Shown: positions 33,080 to 40,383 of the stretch, piece by piece
Layout of the letters: the number at the start of each line of letters is the position of its first letter
How positions within the stretch are numbered: the first letter of the stretch is position 1
Source: Conexibacter sp. DBS9H8
GTDB lineage: Bacteria; Actinomycetota; Thermoleophilia; Solirubrobacterales; Solirubrobacteraceae
NCBI RefSeq assembly: GCF_023330685.1
Contig: NZ_CP097128.1
Location: 1,240,001-1,304,000, forward strand
DNA length: 64,000 nucleotides
Reading direction: 5' to 3'
Translations under genes and position numbers: made by a program
Notes under the pieces: model-generated
Seen by the model: only the letters and a program-made list of their open reading frames with translations
What the model was told of the DNA's origin: nothing
Databases searched by the model: none

Positions 33080-33717
33080 GGACCGGGGTTCTGATCATGG
33101 CCAAGGCGCCTCTTCCCGGGAGGGTCAAAACGCGGCTGGCCGTGCTGCTCGGGGATCATGGCGCTGCCGATCTCCAGGCCGCGCTGATCGCTCACACCGT
33201 CGCCTGGGCGGCGCAGGCCGCAGACGTCGTCTCCCTCGCCTACGCGCCCGTGGGGGCTGCTGCGTCCTTCGCCGAGTTCGTGCCCGACCACGTCGCGCTG
33301 TTCCCCCAGCGCGGGGCGGATCTCGGTGCGCGCATGCAGAACGCCTGCGCGGATGCCGGAGACCGTCACTCCGGTCCGCTCGCGGTGATCGGCACCGACG
33401 CTCCGCTGCTTGGCCCGGCCTCGCTCGATGCGGCGTTCACGGAGATCGCCGAGGGGGCGGATGCCTGTCTTATTCCCGCCCTCGACGGCGGGTACGTGCT
33501 TCTCGGACTGGCCACGCCGGACCCGGCGGCCTTCGCAATCCCGTCCGACGCCTGGGGCGGAAGCGAGGTCTGTGCCCTCACCCTCGCGGCCCTGCGCCGA
33601 CGCGGTCTGCGGACCTCGGTATTGGCACCGCTCCCCGATCTCGACACGCCCGCGGACGCGCTCGCCCTGCGGCGGCACCCCCGCTGCCCGCCGGCGCTCG
33701 CCAAGGTGCTCACGTGA
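33076..33717 (+). CDS. TIGR04282/DUF2064 glycosyltransferase (rSAM/selenodomain-associated transferase 1)
   Basis: The 213-residue nucleotide-sugar-transferase-like protein has the N-terminal LIMAKAPLPGRVKTRLA motif that defines DUF2064/TIGR04282, the GADLGARMQNA segment, the metal-binding VIGTDAPLLGP (D-x-D/N type) and IPALDGGYVLLGL. This family is known to co-occur with radical SAM proteins (ArsS-like) and with the second transferase encoded directly downstream. Both ends use four-base overlaps (ATGA and GTGA), so phosphoesterase-rSAM, transferase 1 and transferase 2 form one translational unit. Confidence 0.88.
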   Translation: MRTGVLIMAKAPLPGRVKTRLAVLLGDHGAADLQAALIAHTVAWAAQAADVVSLAYAPVGAAASFAEFVPDHVALFPQRGADLGARMQNACADAGDRHSGPLAVIGTDAPLLGPASLDAAFTEIAEGADACLIPALDGGYVLLGLATPDPAAFAIPSDAWGGSEVCALTLAALRRRGLRTSVLAPLPDLDTPADALALRRHPRCPPALAKVLT

Positions 33718-34406
33718 TCGTGTCGGTGATCGTCCCGACCCTCGATGAAGCCGCCGAGCTCCCGGCCCTGCTCGACCATCTCATCGACTATGACGACGTC
33801 ATCATCGTCGACGGTGGCTCAACGGACGCGACCTGTGCGCTCGCCGGCGCTCACCCGCTCGCCCCCCGCCTGCTCAGGGTCGAGCACGGTCGGGCTGCCC
33901 AGCTCAACGCGGGAGCGGCGGTCGCCTGCGGGGAGGTCCTGCTGTTCCTCCACGCCGATACGCGCCTGCCTCGCCATGCCGTCGCGGCGATCGAGCAGGC
34001 CGTGGCGAACCCCACGGTGGTCGGCGGCAACTTCAGGCTGCGCTTTGGCGGGGATGATCGTTTCTCCTCGCTGCTCGCCCGCTGGTACGCGATCGAGCGT
34101 CGGCTCGGGGTCTACTACGGAGATTCGGCGGTCTGGTGTCGCCGCTCGGTCTTTGATGCTCTCGGCGGCTTCCGGGAGCTGCCGATCATGGACGACTACG
34201 ACTTCGTCCGTCGGCTCGAACGGGCCGGGAGCACCGTCTGCCTTCCCGGCCCGGCGGTCACCTCGTCCCGGCGCTGGCGTCGCCACGGCATGGCGCGCAC
34301 GGTCGCGGCATGGACCGCCGTCCGCTGGCTCTACCTCGCCGGGGTTCCGGCGGCGTGGCTGACCCGGCTCTACCCGAGCGCCCGCCAGGAGAACGCGAAT
34401 GTCTGA
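33714..34406 (+). CDS. TIGR04283 family 2 glycosyltransferase (rSAM/selenodomain-associated transferase 2)
   Basis: The 230-residue GT2-family enzyme starts IVSVIVPTLDEAAELPALLD, with the nucleotide-binding IIVDGGSTDAT, the LLFLHADTRLP metal motif and the family-typical GVYYGDSAVWCRRSVFDALGG and PIMDDYDFVRRLER near the C-terminus. This combination is characteristic of TIGR04283, whose members pair with TIGR04282. The GTG at 33714 overlaps the previous stop. It overlaps the MFS gene by 8 bp. The acceptor is unknown; a glycosylated or modified sugar product is expected. Confidence 0.88.
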   Translation: MIVSVIVPTLDEAAELPALLDHLIDYDDVIIVDGGSTDATCALAGAHPLAPRLLRVEHGRAAQLNAGAAVACGEVLLFLHADTRLPRHAVAAIEQAVANPTVVGGNFRLRFGGDDRFSSLLARWYAIERRLGVYYGDSAVWCRRSVFDALGGFRELPIMDDYDFVRRLERAGSTVCLPGPAVTSSRRWRRHGMARTVAAWTAVRWLYLAGVPAAWLTRLYPSARQENANV

Positions 34407-35754
34407 TCGGCTCGACCGCGCCCCGTGGCGGCCGATTCACCGCCGGATCGCCGCCGCGCTCGGCATCGGGTGGGCGCTCGACGCCTTCGAGGTGCAGATC
34501 ATCGGCAGCGTCATCCCCGCGATCGCCGCGACCTTCTCCCTCTCCCACACCGAGCAGGTTCTTGTCTTCGTCGTCTGGTTCGCGGGGCTTGGGGTGGGCG
34601 CGGCCCTGTTCGGGTACCTCGCCGACCGGGTCGGACGTCGTCGGCTGTTCATCGCGACCCTCCTGCTCTATTCCGTGTCCGCGCTGGCGACCGCGGCCTC
34701 ACCCAGCTACGGGGTGTTCATGCTCTTCCGCTTCTTCACCGGCCTCGGGGTCGGGGGTGAGTACTCGGCGGTGTGTTCGGCGATCTCGGAGTTCATGCCC
34801 GCCCGCGGGCGGGGTCGGACCAACGCGCTGGTGATGAACTTCTGGGCGCTCGGCGGGATCGCGGCGGGGCTTGTCGGGATCGTCTTCGTCTCCGCGGTGC
34901 TCGGCACCAACGGGTGGCGCGTGGCGCTGCTGTTTGGCGTGATCAGCGCGCTCTACGGTCTCTACGCACGGCGGCTCGTCCCTGAGTCGCCACGCTGGCT
35001 CGCCTCCCAGGGCCGCCTTGAGGAGGCAAACGCGGTGATTGAACAGGTGTCCGGGATCGCCCGCGCCCGCGCCGAATATCTGCCCGTTGAGTTGCAGACC
35101 TCGCTGCGGTCACAGCTCGCGGAGTTGTGGCACACCCACCGGGGACCGCTCCTGTTCGGGATGGCACTCGACTTCTCTGAGGCCTCCGGCTACTACGGCC
35201 TGTTCACCTTCGTGTCCGTGTTCGTGCTCACTCGCGGGGTCGTCAACGTTCCGGCGGGGACCGTTCCCTACTACTACCTGGTTGCCAACTTCGGTGCGCT
35301 CGCCGGCGGGATGGCCGCGAGCTCGGCGCTTGACCGGATCGGCCGCCGCCCCACACTGGTGGTCGGCTACGGCGCCGCCTCCCTCTCCTCACTGCTTGTC
35401 GCAGCCGCCGCGATCAGCGGGTCACCGGCGTGGACGCTCGCTGCCTTCACCCTCGCGGTGCTGTGCGCGACGACCGCCTGGGTCTCGGCCTACCCCACCT
35501 TCACGGAGCTCTTCCCCACACACCTGCGGGCGACCGGGGTCGGGGCGAGTGTCGCGGTGGGGCGGATCGGCGCGATCGTCGGTGCCGTCGTGCTCGCTCA
35601 GGCCGCCGCGGACTTCGGGCTCTGGAGCGCCTTTGCGACCCTCGCCGGACTGTGGGGGATCGGAGCGCTGGCCGCCGCCATCTGGTGGGTACGCGGCGTG
35701 GAGACGCGCGGGATGACCCTGGAGGCGATCACCGAGCGTCTCGCTCGATCGTGA
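34399..35754 (+). CDS. MFS transporter (sugar/aromatic-acid symporter type)
   Basis: The 451-residue transporter has twelve predicted membrane helices. Major facilitator motifs are GYLADRVGRRRLFI between helices 2 and 3, RFFTGLGVGGEYSAV, the VPESPRWLASQGRLEEA loop typical of sugar porters and aromatic-acid:H+ symporters, and the second-half LDRIGRRPTL. It starts 8 bp inside the preceding glycosyltransferase, so it probably imports a precursor or exports the product of this cluster. Direction and substrate cannot be read from sequence. Confidence 0.88.
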   Translation: MSDRLDRAPWRPIHRRIAAALGIGWALDAFEVQIIGSVIPAIAATFSLSHTEQVLVFVVWFAGLGVGAALFGYLADRVGRRRLFIATLLLYSVSALATAASPSYGVFMLFRFFTGLGVGGEYSAVCSAISEFMPARGRGRTNALVMNFWALGGIAAGLVGIVFVSAVLGTNGWRVALLFGVISALYGLYARRLVPESPRWLASQGRLEEANAVIEQVSGIARARAEYLPVELQTSLRSQLAELWHTHRGPLLFGMALDFSEASGYYGLFTFVSVFVLTRGVVNVPAGTVPYYYLVANFGALAGGMAASSALDRIGRRPTLVVGYGAASLSSLLVAAAAISGSPAWTLAAFTLAVLCATTAWVSAYPTFTELFPTHLRATGVGASVAVGRIGAIVGAVVLAQAAADFGLWSAFATLAGLWGIGALAAAIWWVRGVETRGMTLEAITERLARS

Positions 35755-35787
35755 CCGCGGGGCGGCCCGCGTCGTTGATGCGGGAGG

Positions 35788-36354
35788 ATGGGACAGGTGG
35801 ATGAACTGGTCCTGATCGCGCAGGCACGTGAGGGTGACGAGAGCGCGTTCAGAGCGCTCGTCGACCGATGCCTGCCCCGGCTGCAGGCGGTTCTCTGGCG
35901 GATCACCCGAGACCCTGAGAAGGCCGAGGATGCGCTGCAGGAGGCGATGACGCGAGCCTGGCTCAACCTCGGGCGGTTTGAGGGGCGCTCCCAGTTCTGC
36001 ACGTGGCTCACCCGGATCGGCATCAACGAGGCCTACGATGCGGTCAGGCCGGCCCGCCTGCAGGCCCTCGAGCTCGATGATCGGATCGGACAGCGCATCC
36101 CGGGGTGGGGCGATCGTCCCGAACAGGTCTTCGAATCACGTGAGTTCCTTGCGGCCGTCGACGCTGCGCTTGCGACGCTCCCGGTCGACTACCGCGTCGC
36201 GGTCACCCTCCGAGATGTCGAAGGGCTCTCGACGGCGGAGGCGGCCGAGATCCTCGGGATCGGGGAGCGGGCGCTGAAGAGCCGGGTGCACCGGGGGCGG
36301 CTTGCGTTGCGTGCCGCCCTCGACGACTGGTTCGCCGCCGGCTACGTCAGCTGA
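35788..36354 (+). CDS. ECF-family RNA polymerase sigma factor
   Basis: The 188-residue sigma-70 family protein has region 2 (AFRALVDRCLPRLQAVLWRI and DALQEAMTRAWLNLGRF) and region 4 with a helix-turn-helix (LPVDYRVAVTLRDVEGLSTA, ILGIGERALKSRVHRGR). Region 3 is absent, as expected for extracytoplasmic-function sigmas. The ATG at 35788 directly abuts GGAGG. The in-frame GTG at 35797 has the same GGAGG at a better 9-nt spacing and may be the true start. The cognate anti-sigma is probably the small zinc-finger gene that converges on it. Confidence 0.9.
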   Translation: MGQVDELVLIAQAREGDESAFRALVDRCLPRLQAVLWRITRDPEKAEDALQEAMTRAWLNLGRFEGRSQFCTWLTRIGINEAYDAVRPARLQALELDDRIGQRIPGWGDRPEQVFESREFLAAVDAALATLPVDYRVAVTLRDVEGLSTAEAAEILGIGERALKSRVHRGRLALRAALDDWFAAGYVS

Positions 36355-36577
36355 CCTGGCTGTCTGACGGTTCGTCGGGCAGGCCGCCGAGGTGATGCAG
36401 GCCGCTCACGGTGCGACTGAGCGTCCTCAGCATCCGCCCGCAGTTCGGACACCATGCGGTGTGGCGCGCGACCCGGCGTCGGCTCTCAGGATCAAGGTCG
36501 TCGTCGAGGTAGTCTGACATCAGCGCTCGCGTCTGGCGACAGCGCGCGCGGTGACGGGTGATGGGGTTGATCATCAT
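36347..36577 (-). CDS. small zinc-finger (zf-HC2-like) putative anti-sigma factor
   Basis: The 76-residue protein contains a Cys near residue 13 followed by YLDDDLDPESRRRVARHTAWCPNC. This is the H-x3-C-x2-C arrangement of the zinc-binding anti-sigma domain (ZAS/zf-HC2), without a membrane helix. It is on the opposite strand to the sigma gene and overlaps its last 8 bp, whereas sigma and anti-sigma are normally co-transcribed in one direction. Two ATGs (36577, 36574) are possible starts. It would bind the sigma factor and could respond to thiol oxidation. Confidence 0.7.
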   Translation of the reverse strand: MMINPITRHRARCRQTRALMSDYLDDDLDPESRRRVARHTAWCPNCGRMLRTLSRTVSGLHHLGGLPDEPSDSQVS

Positions 36578-36672
36578 TGGTCCTTAGACGGGGACGGCCG
36601 AGAAAGGATCCTCGCCGTGTCAGGGTTCGCCCGGGGGCACGCCGACTCGCTCGGAGGCGGGCCGGACCCGGA

Positions 36673-37305
36673 TCAGACGGACTCGCCCGGGTTGGCCGGG
36701 TTCGGGGCCGGGGTGGCCGGTGGGCTCTGCGGGGTCGGGACCAAGGGGATCCCGCCGCCGGCGGGCGCGCGGATCCACTCGACGATGCGGCCGTGGGCGA
36801 TGAGGAAGTCCGTCGCGGCGGGCTGGCCGGTGCCGCTGCCACAGCCCGCTCCCGGTCCGGTCCGGTTGACGAGGGTGAAGGTGGCGGTGATGTAGCGGCC
36901 GTGGCGGGCGGTCCGCACGAGCTGGGCCCCGCAGGACAACGATTCGTTGACGAGGCGGGCCTCACGCTCACTGGTGACCTTCACCCCGACGGGCTGCCCG
37001 GCCGCATCGACGCTGTTGACGAACACGCTCGGGAGCGCGAAGTACCGCGCGGCTGCGGCGATTTCGCCGTGGGCGAGCGCTGTCGCCCACCCCCGGATCA
37101 CCGCGACCGCCGCCGCGTTGGACCCGGAGGCGGCCGATCCTGACCTGCCCGGCCCTGTTCCGGCTGAGGAGGCTCTGCTCCCCGACCGGGCGCCGCGGCT
37201 CGCTCGGCTGGTCGCGGACGGGTGGGCGCCGGTGATGTCGGTCGCACAGCCGGCGAGGGTGAGGGCGAGCACCAGCATCAGCGCGCCGGAGCGGATCGTG
37301 GCCAT
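36673..37305 (-). CDS. putative lipoprotein of unknown function
   Basis: The 210-residue secreted protein starts MATIRSGALMLVLALTLAGC, a short signal peptide with a clear lipobox (LAGC). A Ser/Arg/Gly-rich linker follows (about residues 25-65), and then a compact domain beginning AAAVAVIRGWATALAHGEIAAAA that resembles NTF2/SnoaL-like alpha+beta folds. The tail is Pro-rich. It is probably anchored outside the membrane. The frame continues far upstream into the dispersed repeat, but the signal peptide fixes the start at 37305. Function unknown. Confidence 0.75.
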   Translation of the reverse strand: MATIRSGALMLVLALTLAGCATDITGAHPSATSRASRGARSGSRASSAGTGPGRSGSAASGSNAAAVAVIRGWATALAHGEIAAAARYFALPSVFVNSVDAAGQPVGVKVTSEREARLVNESLSCGAQLVRTARHGRYITATFTLVNRTGPGAGCGSGTGQPAATDFLIAHGRIVEWIRAPAGGGIPLVPTPQSPPATPAPNPANPGESV

Positions 37306-37419
37306 ACCGTGGATCCTCGCAGGCCGGACAAGCCGGCGCCCGCTGCGCTCGAGCTCACCGCGATCCGGGCGCGTCCCCGGAGATGGGTGAGCGCCTGAGC
37401 GCGTGGGTGACCTACTCCC

Positions 37420-37543
37420 CTGAGTGACCCAAACCGTGCATTTCCCCGCTCGCCGCGGTGGTCTTTCACGATTGGGCGCGTCCAGCGAACCAAATCGTGC
37501 ACCGGCCACCGACGGGAACCGATATTGCGCAGTTTGGGTCGTT
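37420..37543 (-). repeat. dispersed intergenic element, copy B (inverted relative to copy A)
   Basis: Read on the minus strand, this 124-bp sequence begins AACGACCCAAACTGCGCAAT and ends CACGGTTTGGGTCACTCAG. It aligns with copy A (23875-23997) over its whole length, including the central ACGATTTGG...TCGCTGGACGC block. Divergence is concentrated in two short internal stretches. Confidence 0.85.
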
Positions 37544-37647
37544 GACCGCGGCCGCAGCGGGCCAGGGGTGGCTGCTGTGCGGCGCACAGTCGGTGCGTGG
37601 GGTGCGGACCCGCCGGCTCACCTGCGCCGCCGGGCCCGGCGGCTGCC

Positions 37648-37653
37648 TATGCT
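37648..37653 (+). promoter_or_regulatory. -10 box (TATGCT) before the serine hydrolase gene
   Basis: TATGCT ends 8 nt before the GTG at 37662, consistent with a leaderless transcript. No clear -35 box is visible. Confidence 0.4.
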
Positions 37654-37661
37654 CCCCCGCC

Positions 37662-38954
37662 GTGCTCACCCTCCCGCGCCTCCCCCTGATCCCCGACCCG
37701 CTCGGCCGGATCACCGTGCCGAGAGACCTCGCCGCGGTCACGAGCGTCGGCGCGGAGGCGCCCGCGGAGGCCGCCGGCCTCACCGAGGCCCAGGTGAAGC
37801 GGATCTGGGCGGCGGGCCGGAACCTCTACCGGACCGGGATGCATCCCGCCCTCGCGCTGTGCGTGCGCCGCAACGGTGAGGTGGTGCTCGACCGGGCGAT
37901 CGGGCATGCCCGGGGTAACGGACCGCGGGACCGGGCCGGCACCCCGAAGGTGCTCGCCACCCCGGAGACACCGTTCTGTGTGTTCTCCACCTCCAAGGGG
38001 ATCACCGCGCTCGTCATCCACATGCTCGCCGAGCGCGGGTTCTTTGACATCCACGATCGGGTCGTCGATTACCTCCCCGAGTACGGAGCCAACGGCAAGC
38101 AGGACACGACGATCGCCCATATCCTCGCTCACCGGGCCGGGATCCCCTGGCTGCCCCGGGAGCTGGCGAACCTCGACAGCCTCACCGACATGGACGCCGC
38201 GCTCGAGGTGATCTGTGCCTCGCGCCCGTTCGCCCGCCCCGGCACGCGGCTCGCCTATCACGCGATCAGCGGCGGGATCGTGCTCGGGGAGATCGTCAGA
38301 CGGGTCACCGGCCGGTCCATCCGCGAGGTGCTCGCCGCCGAGATCCTCGATCCGCTCGGGTTCCGCTGGGGCAACTACGGGGTCGCCCCCGAGGATGTCG
38401 AGCAGGTCGCCCTCAGCTACGCGACCGGGCCGCGGCTGCTGCCGCCCGTCTCCCAGCTCGTCGGCCACGCGCTGTCGGCCCCAATTGAGACGGTCGTCGA
38501 GTTCTCCAACGACCCGCGGTTCCTCACGAGCATCATCCCGTCGGCGACGATCGTCTCGACCGCCAACGAGCTGAGCCGATTCTTTGAGATCTTCCGGTGC
38601 GGCGGCACCCTCGACGGGCACCGGGTGATGGCGCCCGAAACGCTGCGGTATGCCCTCACCGAACAGTCGCGGCTCGAACTGGACCTCACCCTCGTGATCC
38701 CCGTCCGCTTCAGCTACGGGCTGATGCTCGGCGCCAAGGTCGTCAGCCTCTACGGACTGGACACCGACCTCGCCTTCGGTCACCTCGGCCTCATCAACAT
38801 CGTCGGCTGGGCCGACCCCGAACGGGGAATTTCCGCGGCGCTGCTGACAAGCGGCAAGGCGATCCTTTACCCCGAACTGCGCCGCTTCTACGCGGTGATG
38901 GCGACGATCGCCGCGCAGACCCCGAAGCTCGCGCCCGCCGAGCGCCCCTTCTGA
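37662..38954 (+). CDS. serine hydrolase, beta-lactamase/esterase class C family
   Basis: The 430-residue protein has the penicillin-binding-type nucleophile motif S-x-x-K in FCVFSTSKGITALVIHMLAE (about residue 110) and a tyrosine motif in RLAYHAISGGIVLGEIV. The C-terminal GHLGLINIVGW resembles the K/H-x-G motif of family VIII esterases (HxG). No signal peptide is present, so it is likely a cytoplasmic esterase/lipase (EstB/LipL-type) rather than a beta-lactamase. The GTG at 37662 follows a -10-like box; the longer frame upstream runs through the dispersed repeat and is not used. Substrate unknown. Confidence 0.85.
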   Translation: MLTLPRLPLIPDPLGRITVPRDLAAVTSVGAEAPAEAAGLTEAQVKRIWAAGRNLYRTGMHPALALCVRRNGEVVLDRAIGHARGNGPRDRAGTPKVLATPETPFCVFSTSKGITALVIHMLAERGFFDIHDRVVDYLPEYGANGKQDTTIAHILAHRAGIPWLPRELANLDSLTDMDAALEVICASRPFARPGTRLAYHAISGGIVLGEIVRRVTGRSIREVLAAEILDPLGFRWGNYGVAPEDVEQVALSYATGPRLLPPVSQLVGHALSAPIETVVEFSNDPRFLTSIIPSATIVSTANELSRFFEIFRCGGTLDGHRVMAPETLRYALTEQSRLELDLTLVIPVRFSYGLMLGAKVVSLYGLDTDLAFGHLGLINIVGWADPERGISAALLTSGKAILYPELRRFYAVMATIAAQTPKLAPAERPF

Positions 38955-39079
38955 CCCTCGGTGGGGGTCAGGCCGGCTCGGGATCCGAGGGCCGGACCCT
39001 GCGCACGCCGGAAATGGCCGCGGTCAGCTGTCAGTCGAAGGCTGGGCCGGTCGGCTCAAGGGGCGGGCACCCGTGCCGA

Positions 39080-39085
39080 TACTCT
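39080..39085 (+). promoter_or_regulatory. -10 box (TACTCT) before the EAL-DICT gene
   Basis: TACTCT ends 4 nt before the GTG at 39090; transcription would begin at or just after the start codon region. The short distance makes this the least certain of the boxes listed. Confidence 0.3.
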
Positions 39086-39089
39086 CCGC

Positions 39090-40373
39090 GTGAGTACAAC
39101 GGCAACCTGCACAGATCGGACCGTGGCCGGCGACGAAGCCGCAGAACTTGACCTCGTCCTCGCCTCTGGGTCTGTCCGGTCGCTCTACCAGCCGATCGTC
39201 GAGCTCGACAGCGGGCGGACCGTCGCCTGGGAGGCGCTCGCGCGGGGGCCGAAGGGGTCTCCGCTTGAGTTTCCCGACCGCCTGTTCGCCGCGGCAGCAA
39301 GAACGGGACGAACGGCAGAGCTCGACTACCGCTGCCGGAGGGCGGCGGTTGACAGCGCGGTCGCCGCCGGCCTCGGGACGGCACAGGAGCTGTTCGTCAA
39401 CATCGAGCCGGAGGTCGCCGGCATACGGCAGTGGGCACCCGCGTTGAGGCGACGTGCGGGTGCACAGGCGCAGCTACGCGTGACCATCGAGATCACCGAG
39501 CGCGCCCTCACCGCCGCGCCAGCCGAGCTGCTGGCGCTCGTCGACGAGTACCGCCGGGCAGGGTGCGGGATAGCGATCGACGACGTCGGTGCCGATCCCC
39601 GGTCGATTGGGCTGATGCCGCTGCTCGTGCCGGACGTGATCAAGCTTGACATGGCCTTCGTCCAGCAGCCGATGAGTCGCTCGCGGGCACGGGTGGTGCA
39701 CGCGGTCGCCGCTCAGGCCGAGCGCTCAGGCGCCCGCATCCTCGCGGAGGGGATCGAGAACGAGCGGCAGGCCGCCCGCGCTCAGGCGCTCGGCGCCACC
39801 CTCGGCCAGGGGTGGCTGTTCGGCCGTCCCGGTGAGTTGAGGCCCGCCGCGGACAGCGATGGGACAGGGCGCATCAGAGTCGAGGTCGACAATGGCAGCG
39901 AAACCCCGTTTGCGCATCTGATCGGGTGCTGCGTTTCCCGGACGGGCACCAAGGCGCGGCTGTTGCAGATGAGCCTTGCCCTCGAGGAGCAGGCCCTGCT
40001 GCAGGGTGAGTCCGCGGTTCTGCTCAGCACCTTTCAGGAGGCGCGATATTTTCCTCCAAGCACCCGTGACCGCTACGCGAGCATCGCGGCGCGGGTCGCC
40101 TTCGTCGGTGCGCTCGGGCACGGGCTCGATCCCGAGCCGGCCCCGGGCGTGCGTGGCTCGGCGCTGACCGCCGACGATCCGCTGCGTCAGGAATGGGATG
40201 TCGTCGTCCTCGGCCCGCATTTCGCCGGGGCCTTCCTCGCCCGTGACGTCGGGGACGACGGCGCCGACAGCGCACGTCGGTTCGAATACGTCGTCACCTA
40301 CGACCGCGACCTCGTCGTCGCCGCCGCGACCCGGCTGATGCGTCGGATCACGCCGTTGGCGCCGCAGGGGTGA
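39090..40373 (+). CDS. EAL-domain c-di-GMP phosphodiesterase with DICT sensory domain
   Basis: The 427-residue cytoplasmic protein has an N-terminal EAL domain (about 25-250) in which the residues needed for c-di-GMP hydrolysis are present: AWEALARGP, FVNIEPEV, TIEITERAL, GIAIDDVGAD, DVIKLDMAF, ILAEGIENE and LGQGWLFGRP. The C-terminal part (about 275-425; HLIGCCVSRTGTKARLL, LLSTFQEARYFPP) matches the DICT sensory domain often joined to GGDEF/EAL proteins. No membrane helix is seen. The GTG at 39090 is chosen because the upstream frame has no conserved sequence. It probably tunes c-di-GMP in response to light or a redox cue; the cue is inferred. Confidence 0.85.
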   Translation: MSTTATCTDRTVAGDEAAELDLVLASGSVRSLYQPIVELDSGRTVAWEALARGPKGSPLEFPDRLFAAAARTGRTAELDYRCRRAAVDSAVAAGLGTAQELFVNIEPEVAGIRQWAPALRRRAGAQAQLRVTIEITERALTAAPAELLALVDEYRRAGCGIAIDDVGADPRSIGLMPLLVPDVIKLDMAFVQQPMSRSRARVVHAVAAQAERSGARILAEGIENERQAARAQALGATLGQGWLFGRPGELRPAADSDGTGRIRVEVDNGSETPFAHLIGCCVSRTGTKARLLQMSLALEEQALLQGESAVLLSTFQEARYFPPSTRDRYASIAARVAFVGALGHGLDPEPAPGVRGSALTADDPLRQEWDVVVLGPHFAGAFLARDVGDDGADSARRFEYVVTYDRDLVVAAATRLMRRITPLAPQG

Positions 40374-40383
40374 GCTCGGACCC

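Larger units (their letters stand above)
37306..37661. other. 356-bp divergent intergenic region
   Basis: No gene is seen here. It holds copy B of the dispersed element (37420-37543) and, close to the hydrolase start, a TATGCT -10-like box. The remainder is GC-rich without recognisable structure. Confidence 0.6.

Noticed and set aside
37458..37661. N-terminal extension of the serine hydrolase
   Set aside because: The extra residues come from translating the dispersed element and intergenic DNA. The GTG at 37662 with its -10 box fits better.
37662..38954. Secreted beta-lactamase
   Set aside because: No signal peptide and a YHA rather than YxN motif; an esterase-like serine hydrolase is more likely.
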